Part shown: positions 17,185 through 24,532 of the stretch, piece after piece | Layout: every line of letters begins with the position of its first letter | Numbering within the stretch: the first letter of the stretch is position 1 | From: Caldicellulosiruptor morganii | Lineage (GTDB): Bacteria > Bacillota > Thermoanaerobacteria > Caldicellulosiruptorales > Caldicellulosiruptoraceae | NCBI RefSeq assembly: GCF_026810225.1 | Contig: NZ_CP113865.1 | Location: forward strand, 721,001-785,000 | Length of the DNA: 64,000 bases | Reading direction: 5' to 3' | The notes under the pieces: generated by a model | What the model saw: the letters and a program-made list of their open reading frames with translations, nothing else | Database searches by the model: none | Told to the model about the DNA's origin: nothing | Made by a program: the position numbers and the translations under genes

Positions 17185-17526
17185 CTTATAAGAACAAATG
17201 TCTTTATGGAATGGATTTTAACACAATCTCATCTAAAATTCAAGTATAAAAAGAGATATTTTTAAATTGAATATTATATTCTAAATTGCAATATTAAATG
17301 CAACACTTTTTTTGATGAAACTGGAAATTATAACTTAATGCTTTTTTGTATTTTTTGATGGCATGGATTTTATATAAAAAGCCCTTTTGTTTCATATAAG
17401 GAAAGAAAAAGAGCTTTTTGTTCTCTTTAAGTGAGTTTGATAAACAGGTATTTTAAAAATATTAATTTTTTTGATATACTAAATATCGTAAACACGAATT
17501 TTAATAGAGAAGCAGGAGGATATAAA
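17185..17526. other. Intergenic region between divergent ACT gene and apt
   Basis: This 342-base AT-rich stretch contains no convincing gene. It should hold the divergent promoters of the threonine cluster and of apt. A TATACT at 17475-17480 is a possible apt -10, with no clear -35. A weak AAAAAGC/GCTTTTT pairing around 17378-17419 has a large, poorly paired interior, and I do not claim it as a structure. Confidence 0.4.
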
Positions 17527-18054
17527 ATGAACCTTAAGGAAAAATTCAGACACGTTTTGAACTTTCCCAAAGAGGGTATAGATTTTATTGATATAACAAC
17601 AGTTTTGCAGGACAAGGATGCATTCAGGTATGCAATTGATTCTCTGGTAGAGCTGGTAAAAGACCTTGACTTTGACCTTATTGTTGGACCTGAATCGAGA
17701 GGGTTTATCTTTGGTGCGCCGGTTGCATATGTACTTAACAAAGGACTTGTACTTGTAAGGAAAAAAGGAAAACTTCCTTATAAGACAGTTTCGGTTGAGT
17801 ATGAGCTTGAATATGGCAAGGATGTTCTTGAGATGCACATTGATGCAATTCAGCCCGGGCAGAAAGTTGTCATTATAGATGACCTTTTGGCAACCGGTGG
17901 TACAACGCTTTCCAACATAAAGCTTGTTGAAAAGCTCGGCGGTAAGGTTGTTGGGATTGCTTACCTTGTTGAACTTACCTATTTGAATGGGAGAGAAAAC
18001 TTAAAAGGTTATGATGTGAGGTCTGTTGTCCAGTTTGAGTCTTCTTTAATTTAA
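17527..18054 (+). CDS. apt: Adenine phosphoribosyltransferase
   Basis: This purine-salvage enzyme makes AMP from adenine and PRPP in the cytoplasm. The 175-residue protein begins MNLKEKFRHVLNFPKEGIDFIDITTVLQD, which is typical. It carries VGPESRGFIFGAPVAY, VRKKGKLPYKT and the PRPP loop VVIIDDLLATGGTTLSN. The ATG at 17527 is preceded by AGGAGG at ideal spacing. The longer ORF from 17431 adds 32 residues with no family match. The order apt-rsh-dtd is common in Firmicutes. Confidence 0.95.
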   Translation: MNLKEKFRHVLNFPKEGIDFIDITTVLQDKDAFRYAIDSLVELVKDLDFDLIVGPESRGFIFGAPVAYVLNKGLVLVRKKGKLPYKTVSVEYELEYGKDVLEMHIDAIQPGQKVVIIDDLLATGGTTLSNIKLVEKLGGKVVGIAYLVELTYLNGRENLKGYDVRSVVQFESSLI

Positions 18055-18070
18055 ATTTAAGTATAAAAAA

Positions 18071-20281
18071 ATGGACCAAAAGAAGTGGTCCATCGAGGTG
18101 AACTGGTCTTTGGATGAGAAATTTAATCAGCTTATAGAAAAGGTGAAAAAGTACGCAACAGAGGAAGATATCAGCTTAATCAAAAAGGCATATGAGTTTG
18201 CCAGAAGACATCATGACGGTCAGGAAAGGAGCTCCGGTGAACCATATATAGTACATCCTTTGGAAGTTGCGTTGATTTTGTCTGACCTTGAACTTGATAT
18301 TGCAACCATTGTGGCAGGGCTTTTGCATGATGTTGTGGAGGATACCTCTGTTTCGTTACAGCAGATCGAACAGGAGTTTGGTAGTGAGATTGCAAACCTT
18401 GTTGATGGTGTGACAAAGCTGGGGAAGCTTGAGTTTACAAGCAAGCTTGAGCAGCAGGCAGAGAACTATCGCAAGATGCTCATTGCAATGGCAAAAGATA
18501 TAAGAGTAATTTTGATTAAGCTTGCCGACAGGCTTCATAATATGAGGACTTTGAAGTATTTACCACCTGAAAAGCAACGTCAAAAAGCTCAGGAGACTAT
18601 TGACATATACGCACCGCTTGCTCACCGACTGGGAATTTCAAAGATAAAATGGGAGCTTGAGGACCTGTCTTTGAGGTATCTTGACCCGGAAGGGTATTAT
18701 GACCTTGTTGAGAAGATTGCCAAAAAAAGAGTTGAGAGAGAAGAATATATCAAAAAGATAATTAATCTCATCTCTGAAAAGCTTAAAGAAGCAAACATTG
18801 AGGTTGGTCAGATAGATGGTCGGCCAAAACACTTTTACAGCATCTATAGAAAGATGAGGCAGCAGGGAAAGACGTTAGAGGAAATTTATGATCTTTTTGC
18901 CATAAGGATTATTGTAAATTCTATAAAAGATTGTTACGGAGTTCTTGGGATAATCCATACACTGTTCAAACCGATGCCGGGTCGCTTTAAGGATTATATA
19001 GCAATGCCAAAACCCAATATGTATCAATCGCTTCACACAACTGTCATTGGACCTGAAGGTGAGCCGTTTGAGGTTCAAATCAGGACCTTTGACATGCACA
19101 GGACGGCAGAGTATGGAATTGCTGCTCACTGGAAATATAAAGAAGGAAGAATAAAGTCCACTGATGAAGATGAGAAGTTTGCATGGCTCAGAGAGCTTTT
19201 AGAGTGGCAAAAAGAATTAAAAGATGCAAAAGAGTTTATGGAATCTTTAAAAATTAACCTGTTTTCTGATGAAGTATTTGTTTTTACACCAAAAGGCGAT
19301 GTTATAAGCCTGCCACAGGGGTCAACGCCTATTGACTTTGCATATGCAATTCACAGCGAGATAGGCAACAGGATGGCAGGTGCTAAAGTCAACGGCAAAC
19401 TTGTACCGATTGACTATGAGCTCAAAAATGGAGATATTGTGGAGATTATTACATCGCCAAACGTACATGGTCCTTCCCAGGATTGGCTGAAGATTGTTAA
19501 AAGTCCTCAGGCAAAGAACAAGATAAATGCATGGTTTAAAAAAGAGAGAAAAGAAGAGAATATCCAGAAAGGCAAAGACATATTGGAAAAAGAAATCAAA
19601 AAGATGAATCTTCCGCTGCAGTATGCTTTTAAAGAGGATGTGCTGCAGGCGGTTTCACAGCGTTATGGATACAGAACACCTGAGGATATGTTTGCAGCAC
19701 TTGGCTACGGCGGAATTACTGTTGGGAAGATTGCCCTGAGGATTAAAGAGGAGATAAAAAAGTACATTAAAGAGGATGAGGTTAAAGAAGTTCAAATAGA
19801 AGAGAGACCAAAACCGGCAAAAGCTTCTTCTAACAATGGTATTTTAGTAAAAGGTGTTGAAAATGTGCTTGTCAGGTTTGCAAAGTGCTGCAATCCTGTT
19901 CCCGGGGATGAGGTTATAGGATATATCACAAGAGGAAGAGGTGTTTCAATCCACAGGCGTGACTGTCCCAATGTTGAACAGTACTTAAAAGAGCCTGAGA
20001 GGATAGTGGAAGCTGAGTGGAATGTTACAAAAGATGCCAAGTTTGATGCGCAGATTAATATTCTGGCAAATGATAGAACAGGTATCCTGATGGATATAAC
20101 AAACCTGCTTGGTGAGAACAGGATTTCGGTAAAGGCAATTCAGGGGAGAACCACGCGTGATAGGATTGCAAACATAAACCTCACTGTTGAGATAAGCTCA
20201 ATTCAGCAGCTTGAAAAGATAATAAGAAAGCTTCGAAAGATTGACAGCGTATTTGATGTTCAGCGTGTAAAAGGGGGATAA
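18071..20281 (+). CDS. relA: Bifunctional (p)ppGpp synthetase/hydrolase, RelA/SpoT family
   Basis: This stringent-response enzyme makes and degrades (p)ppGpp. Domains in order are HD hydrolase (RRHHDGQ, GLLHDVVEDT, about residues 40-185), synthetase (RPKHFYSIYRKM, RPMP-like FKPMPGRFKDYIAMPKPNMYQSLHTTV, about 235-350), TGS (DEVFVFTPKGDVISLPQGSTPIDFAY, about 400-460), conserved-cysteine domain (KCCNPVPGDEV...RDCPN, about 615-650) and ACT (about 660-736). Both hydrolase and synthetase motifs look intact. The ATG at 18071 lacks a good ribosome site and lies next to a hairpin. An in-frame TTG about 13 codons later with GAGGTG upstream is a realistic alternative start. Confidence 0.94.
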   Translation: MDQKKWSIEVNWSLDEKFNQLIEKVKKYATEEDISLIKKAYEFARRHHDGQERSSGEPYIVHPLEVALILSDLELDIATIVAGLLHDVVEDTSVSLQQIEQEFGSEIANLVDGVTKLGKLEFTSKLEQQAENYRKMLIAMAKDIRVILIKLADRLHNMRTLKYLPPEKQRQKAQETIDIYAPLAHRLGISKIKWELEDLSLRYLDPEGYYDLVEKIAKKRVEREEYIKKIINLISEKLKEANIEVGQIDGRPKHFYSIYRKMRQQGKTLEEIYDLFAIRIIVNSIKDCYGVLGIIHTLFKPMPGRFKDYIAMPKPNMYQSLHTTVIGPEGEPFEVQIRTFDMHRTAEYGIAAHWKYKEGRIKSTDEDEKFAWLRELLEWQKELKDAKEFMESLKINLFSDEVFVFTPKGDVISLPQGSTPIDFAYAIHSEIGNRMAGAKVNGKLVPIDYELKNGDIVEIITSPNVHGPSQDWLKIVKSPQAKNKINAWFKKERKEENIQKGKDILEKEIKKMNLPLQYAFKEDVLQAVSQRYGYRTPEDMFAALGYGGITVGKIALRIKEEIKKYIKEDEVKEVQIEERPKPAKASSNNGILVKGVENVLVRFAKCCNPVPGDEVIGYITRGRGVSIHRRDCPNVEQYLKEPERIVEAEWNVTKDAKFDAQINILANDRTGILMDITNLLGENRISVKAIQGRTTRDRIANINLTVEISSIQQLEKIIRKLRKIDSVFDVQRVKGG
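18072..18092 (+). repeat. Perfect hairpin at the proposed start of relA
   Basis: TGGACCA (18072-18078) pairs perfectly with TGGTCCA (18086-18092) around a seven-base loop. It overlaps the first codons of the annotated relA ORF. Its position suggests either a leader structure, if the gene begins further downstream, or a translation-modulating hairpin. No T run follows, so it is not a terminator for apt. Confidence 0.5.
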
Positions 20282-20287
20282 AAAGTA

Positions 20288-20737
20288 TTGAGAGCAGTAA
20301 TCCAGAGGGTAAAGAAAGCATCTGTTGCTGTGGATGATCAGATTGTTGGAAAGATTGGACGGGGTCTTTGTGTATTGCTTGGTGTAGCCAGCGATGATAC
20401 AGAAGAAGATGCAAATTACCTTTGCGACAAGATTGTAAATCTCAGGATATTTGAAGATGAAGCGTCTAAATTTAATCTGTCGCTGAAAGATGTCGAAGGA
20501 GAAGTTCTGGTTGTTTCAAATTTCACGGTTATGGGTGATGCAAGAAAGGGAAGACGACCAAATTTCATGTTTGCAGCAGACAGAGAAAAAGCAGAGAAGC
20601 TTTACAACTATTTTGTGGAAAGGTTAAAAATGCTTGCTGGCAGGGTTGAGTGTGGAATCTTCCAGGCTCATATGGAAGTTGAGATTGTAAATGATGGTCC
20701 TGTGACAATTCTGCTTGATAGCAAAAAAGTTTTTTGA
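20288..20737 (+). CDS. dtd: D-aminoacyl-tRNA deacylase
   Basis: This enzyme hydrolyses D-amino acids from mischarged tRNA. The 149-residue protein starts MRAVIQRVKKASVAVDD. It has NLRIFEDEASKFNLSL, VVSNFTVMGDARKGRRP (the usual SQFTL is SNFTV here) and the C-terminal NDGPVTILLDS, which holds the Gly-cisPro selectivity motif. The TTG start is supported by GGGGGA about eight bases upstream. It lies six bases after relA, as in many Firmicutes. Confidence 0.94.
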   Translation: MRAVIQRVKKASVAVDDQIVGKIGRGLCVLLGVASDDTEEDANYLCDKIVNLRIFEDEASKFNLSLKDVEGEVLVVSNFTVMGDARKGRRPNFMFAADREKAEKLYNYFVERLKMLAGRVECGIFQAHMEVEIVNDGPVTILLDSKKVF

Positions 20738-20777
20738 AGTTTTTGTTTTATAAAAGTAGAGGGGGTAAAGAGTTTAA

Positions 20778-21377
20778 ATGTTTTTTAAATGTATTGAGGT
20801 TGGGGATGTCTTGACAAACTGCTATGTTTTTGGTGAAAAGGAAGTTGTAATAATTGACCCGGGGGATGATGCAACAAAGATAGAAAGTGTGATTGTAGAG
20901 AATAATCTTGTACCATCTGCAATCCTTCTTACTCATGGTCATTTTGACCATATTCTGGGCTGCCATTACCTGAAACAGAGGTTTAAGATTCCAATCTGGG
21001 CGCATGAGGATGAGAGAGTCGTATTGATGACACCGAATTATAATCTTTCATATATGGTGGGAAATGAGACAATAATAAATTGTGATGGATATTTCAGAGA
21101 TGGCGATATACTTGAGTTTGGAAGCTTTAAATTGAAGGTTATTCACACACCCGGTCACACACCTGGTTCGAGCTGTTTTTTGTATGAAAATAGTATCCTT
21201 TTTTCGGGAGATACACTTTTCAAAGATTCGTTTGGAAGAGGCGATCTTCCACTTGGTGACGAGAGGCAAATTTTTGAGTCTATAAAGAATAAACTTCTGA
21301 TTTTACCGGGTGATGTAAAAGTCTATCCGGGTCACGGGATTCCTACAACAATAGCCCAGGAGCTTAAAAATTTTTGA
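20778..21377 (+). CDS. MBL-fold metallo-hydrolase, glyoxalase II-like
   Basis: This 199-residue metallo-beta-lactamase-fold hydrolase has LTHGHFDHILG (HxHxDH, with a second metal site at D and H), IHTPGHTPGSSCF, LFSGDTLFKDSFGRGDLP and KVYPGHGIPTT, the zinc-ligand series of the YcbL/glyoxalase II-like group. These enzymes hydrolyse thioesters or related substrates. The exact substrate is not evident. ATG at 20778 follows AGAGGGGG. It is probably cotranscribed with relA-dtd and ends at a strong terminator. Confidence 0.87.
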   Translation: MFFKCIEVGDVLTNCYVFGEKEVVIIDPGDDATKIESVIVENNLVPSAILLTHGHFDHILGCHYLKQRFKIPIWAHEDERVVLMTPNYNLSYMVGNETIINCDGYFRDGDILEFGSFKLKVIHTPGHTPGSSCFLYENSILFSGDTLFKDSFGRGDLPLGDERQIFESIKNKLLILPGDVKVYPGHGIPTTIAQELKNF

Positions 21378-21395
21378 AAGAATGAATAAAAATCC

Positions 21396-21430
21396 AACTT
21401 ATAGCTAAAAAGAAGCTATAAGTTTTTATT
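21396..21430 (+). terminator. Rho-independent terminator after MBL hydrolase gene
   Basis: AACTTATAGCT (21396-21406) pairs with AGCTATAAGTT (21414-21424) across a seven-base loop, followed by TTTTATTTTA. It ends the relA-dtd-hydrolase unit. Its T run reaches the ATG at 21433, which argues that hemZ begins later, at 21475. Confidence 0.8.
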
Positions 21431-21474
21431 TTATGTTTTACAATGACATGTTTGAAAAAAGGGGAAGTTCAAAG

Positions 21475-22887
21475 TTGAAGATTACATACTACTCAAACAG
21501 CCAGAAATTTTTATATGATTTTCAACATATAATACGCGCATTTTATCCAGGCGTAGAGATAAAGTTTGGAAACGGTGGAGATGTCCATTTTGAAGCGCTG
21601 TTTGAAAACTCTTTTGTTACAATAAAAGCAAAAAAGGCCGGAAAAGAGATTTTGGTCAGAAGTTTTATGCTGACAGATGATGAGCATGAGTCAAAAAAGA
21701 TATTTGGTAGAAATCTTTACGATGTTTTAAAGGCTTTGACTGGTAAAGAACTTCCATGGGGTATTTTGACGGGGATAAGACCAACCAAGATTGCATACCC
21801 GCTTGTGGAGGCCAAGCTTTCAGCCGGGGAAGCCTGTGAGTATTTGCAAAGAGAGTATTATATAGCTAAAAAGAAAGGGCTTCTTCTTTTTGAGGTTGCT
21901 CAAAACGAAATTGATGTTTTAAATAAGGTTGATCCTCTTGCAGCATGTTTGTATATTGGAATACCCATTTGTCCCACCAAATGCCTGTACTGCTCATTTT
22001 CTTGTAATGAACTTAACAGGGAGACTGAGTCACTTTTAGACCTTTATACTCAGGCGCTTTTGACAGAGCTTGAAAGAACGTATGAAATTATTGAGAAAAA
22101 TAAAAATAGGATAGTTGCCATCTATTTTGGCGGGGGAAGTCCGGCAATTTTGGGTGCCGGAAATATAAAAAAGATTTTTGAAAGTTTACTTGCCAGCTTG
22201 AACAAAGAGGATATTCGCGAGATTACGTTTGAGGCAGGAAGGCCGGATACTATAGATCAAAGTCTTCTGGAGCTTTTATCAGTTTACAAAAGGGATTTTA
22301 ATATGAGGCTTTGTATAAATCCGCAGACATCAAATGACAGAACGCTTCAAATAATAGGCAGAAATCACACATTTGAGGATATTAAAAGAGCATTTGAGCT
22401 TGCCAAAGAATATGGATTTGAGAACATAAACAGCGATGTGATTCTGGGGCTTCCAAATGAAAGTGAAGAAGACTTTCAAAAGACAATTTATGATGTGCTG
22501 AATTTAAATCCTGCTTCAATTACAGTTCATACACTCTCAATTAAACGCGCAAGTCTTTTGAGGTTCAGGTGGCAGGAGTACCGGTTTATGGACGAAGGTA
22601 CAGTAAACAATCTTCTTGATTGGACAAAGTCCATCTTGAGCGCTGAAAGGTATATTCCATATTATATGTACAGACAGAAGAACATGATAGGCAATTTTGA
22701 AAATGTTGGGTATTCGAAAAGAGGTTTTGAAGGGCTTTATAATGTTATGATAATGCAGGAGAGGCACAATATATATGCTTGCGGTGCAAAGGCTGTTTCC
22801 AAATTCGTATTTGAAAATGACAGGATTGAAAGGGTGTTCAATCCTGCTGATATACAGCTTTACATCTCGCGAATTTTAAATGTTTAA
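21475..22887 (+). CDS. hemZ: Radical SAM coproporphyrinogen III oxidase-like protein HemZ
   Basis: This is a HemN-like radical SAM protein of about 470 residues. The cluster motif is C166-x3-C170-x2-C173 in ICPTKCLYCSFSC, followed by IYFGGGSPAILG, ITFEAGRPDTID and DVILGLPNESEEDF, as in HemZ/coproporphyrinogen dehydrogenases. The roughly 150-residue N-terminal domain is the HemZ-specific extension. TTG at 21475 is chosen over ATG at 21433 because GGGGAAG lies seven bases upstream and the earlier ATG abuts a terminator. No other haem genes are nearby, so the true substrate is uncertain. Confidence 0.82.
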   Translation: MKITYYSNSQKFLYDFQHIIRAFYPGVEIKFGNGGDVHFEALFENSFVTIKAKKAGKEILVRSFMLTDDEHESKKIFGRNLYDVLKALTGKELPWGILTGIRPTKIAYPLVEAKLSAGEACEYLQREYYIAKKKGLLLFEVAQNEIDVLNKVDPLAACLYIGIPICPTKCLYCSFSCNELNRETESLLDLYTQALLTELERTYEIIEKNKNRIVAIYFGGGSPAILGAGNIKKIFESLLASLNKEDIREITFEAGRPDTIDQSLLELLSVYKRDFNMRLCINPQTSNDRTLQIIGRNHTFEDIKRAFELAKEYGFENINSDVILGLPNESEEDFQKTIYDVLNLNPASITVHTLSIKRASLLRFRWQEYRFMDEGTVNNLLDWTKSILSAERYIPYYMYRQKNMIGNFENVGYSKRGFEGLYNVMIMQERHNIYACGAKAVSKFVFENDRIERVFNPADIQLYISRILNV

Positions 22888-22966
22888 AAATATGGTTGGT
22901 ATGGGCAAACTTTTAGTAAATTTTTCAAAGTATTGTAAATACAAAAGAAAGGATGGTATAAAGTTC

Positions 22967-24124
22967 ATGATAAAGACCATGATAGTATTTGGTACAAGAC
23001 CTGAAGCCATAAAGATGGCACCGCTTATAAAAGAACTTCAGAATGATTCAAACTTTGATGTCAGGGTATGCGTAACAGCTCAGCACAGGCAGATGCTTGA
23101 CCAGGTTCTGGAGATATTTGATATAAAACCTGATTATGATTTGAATATTATGAAGCACAATCAAAGTCTTTATTCTGTAACAGCCGATGTTATATTAAAG
23201 TTCGAGGAGGTTTTAAAAAAAGAAAAGCCAGACATTGTTCTGGTGCATGGTGACACAACCACAACATTTGCATCAGCTCTGTCTGCTTTTTATTATAGGA
23301 CAAAGATTGGGCATGTTGAGGCAGGGCTTCGCACTTTCAATAAATATTCACCATTTCCGGAGGAAATGAACAGAAAACTCACGGCAGCCCTTTGTGACGT
23401 TCACTTTGCACCCACAAAAAGGGCAAAATTGAATCTGTTAAAAGAGGGGATTAAAGAGGAGGACATTTTTGTAACAGGAAACACAGTGATTGACACGTTA
23501 AAATATACTGTGCAAAAGGATTACAAATTCAGAGAGCCAATTTTAAACCGGATTGACTACACAAAAAAAGTTATAACACTTACAGCTCACAGGCGGGAAA
23601 ATTTTGGAAAACCGCTTGAGAACATATTTGAAGCAGTGGCAAATTTAGCCGACCAGTTTGACGATGTTCTTTTTGTATACCCTGTTCATCTAAATCCCAA
23701 TGTTAGGGATGCTGCAGAGAGGATTTTGAGAAATCATCCACGAATTATTTTGATAGATCCTGTTGATGTTGATGATATGCACAATCTCATAGCAAGAAGC
23801 TATCTTGTCCTGACAGACTCGGGTGGGCTTCAGGAAGAGGCGCCTTCTTTGGGCAAGCCGGTTGTTGTTTTGAGGGACACAACAGAAAGACCTGAAGCAG
23901 TTCTGGCAAACACAGTTAAAGTTGCGGGGACAGATAAACATAATATAGTTGATGTGGTAAAAAGACTTTTGACTGACGAAGAAGAGTACTCTAAAATGGC
24001 GCATGCGATAAATCCTTATGGTGATGGGTTTGCCTCAAGGAGGATAAAAGATGCGCTTTTGTACTATTTTGGTTACAGGAAAGAAAAGCCAGAGGAATTT
24101 AAAGGAAGTGATCTGTATGTGTGA
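22967..24124 (+). CDS. wecB: UDP-N-acetylglucosamine 2-epimerase (non-hydrolysing)
   Basis: This enzyme interconverts UDP-GlcNAc and UDP-ManNAc, supplying ManNAc for teichoic acid linkage units or surface polysaccharide. The 385-residue protein has VFGTRPEAIKMAPLIKEL at the start, VTAQHRQMLDQVL, VHGDTTTTFA, GHVEAGLRTF, PFPEEMNRKL, TAHRRENFG, VYPVHLNPNVR and SGGLQEEAPSLGKPVVVLRDTTERPEA. ATG at 22967 matches the usual N-terminus, while the ORF from 22880 adds 29 unsupported residues. It plausibly works with the TagO-like transferase at 8.4 kb. Confidence 0.94.
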   Translation: MIKTMIVFGTRPEAIKMAPLIKELQNDSNFDVRVCVTAQHRQMLDQVLEIFDIKPDYDLNIMKHNQSLYSVTADVILKFEEVLKKEKPDIVLVHGDTTTTFASALSAFYYRTKIGHVEAGLRTFNKYSPFPEEMNRKLTAALCDVHFAPTKRAKLNLLKEGIKEEDIFVTGNTVIDTLKYTVQKDYKFREPILNRIDYTKKVITLTAHRRENFGKPLENIFEAVANLADQFDDVLFVYPVHLNPNVRDAAERILRNHPRIILIDPVDVDDMHNLIARSYLVLTDSGGLQEEAPSLGKPVVVLRDTTERPEAVLANTVKVAGTDKHNIVDVVKRLLTDEEEYSKMAHAINPYGDGFASRRIKDALLYYFGYRKEKPEEFKGSDLYV

Positions 24125-24214
24125 ATATCTTTATGAAATGTTGTAATTGGCCGATTTTATCAATATGAAAAAATAAAAATGGTTAAATTTTTTATTTGCA
24201 GGGTGGGGTATTTT

Positions 24215-24532
24215 ATGAACAGGATTTTCAAAAAAATTATTGTGATTTTATGTATTGTAGGGCTTTTCATATCAAACCTTGATTTTAGCGTGCAGGGATT
24301 TTCTCAGACTCTGAGTTCCTGGTTAAATTTGATGGTAATGCGCGATAGCAATGGGGTTTATATGATAACAAAAAATTCCATTACTGTAAAGTGGAATGCA
24401 ATCGAAGATGCTGCAACCTACCAGGTAAGTGCTGCTTCTTCAAATACCCAGATAGATTTTTCAACAGTTACTGCCAATACATACTGTGATGTAACGGGTT
24501 TAAAACCAGCAACAGTTTATAAATGTCTCTGA
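24215..24532 (+). pseudogene. N-terminal part of a secreted FN3 protein, separated by a frameshift
   Basis: This is the 5' part of a gene that continues in another frame from about 24531. It encodes a signal peptide (MNRIFKKIIVILCIVGLFIS, cleavage after SVQGFS likely) and the start of a fibronectin III domain (NSITVKWNAIEDAATYQVSA, DVTGLKPATVYK) before stopping at TGA. The stop context is CTC TGA C. ATG at 24215 has GGGTGGGG upstream. The +1 frame resumes at once with DPNNPKKSDFSLVFVGTTKP, a normal FN3 end, so one extra base or a +1 frameshift explains the break. Confidence 0.75.

Noticed and set aside
24528-24532. Selenocysteine reading of the TGA in the first FN3 gene
   Set aside because: Reading TGA as Sec in the same frame does not lead into the FN3 continuation, which lies in the +1 frame, and no SECIS-like hairpin follows.
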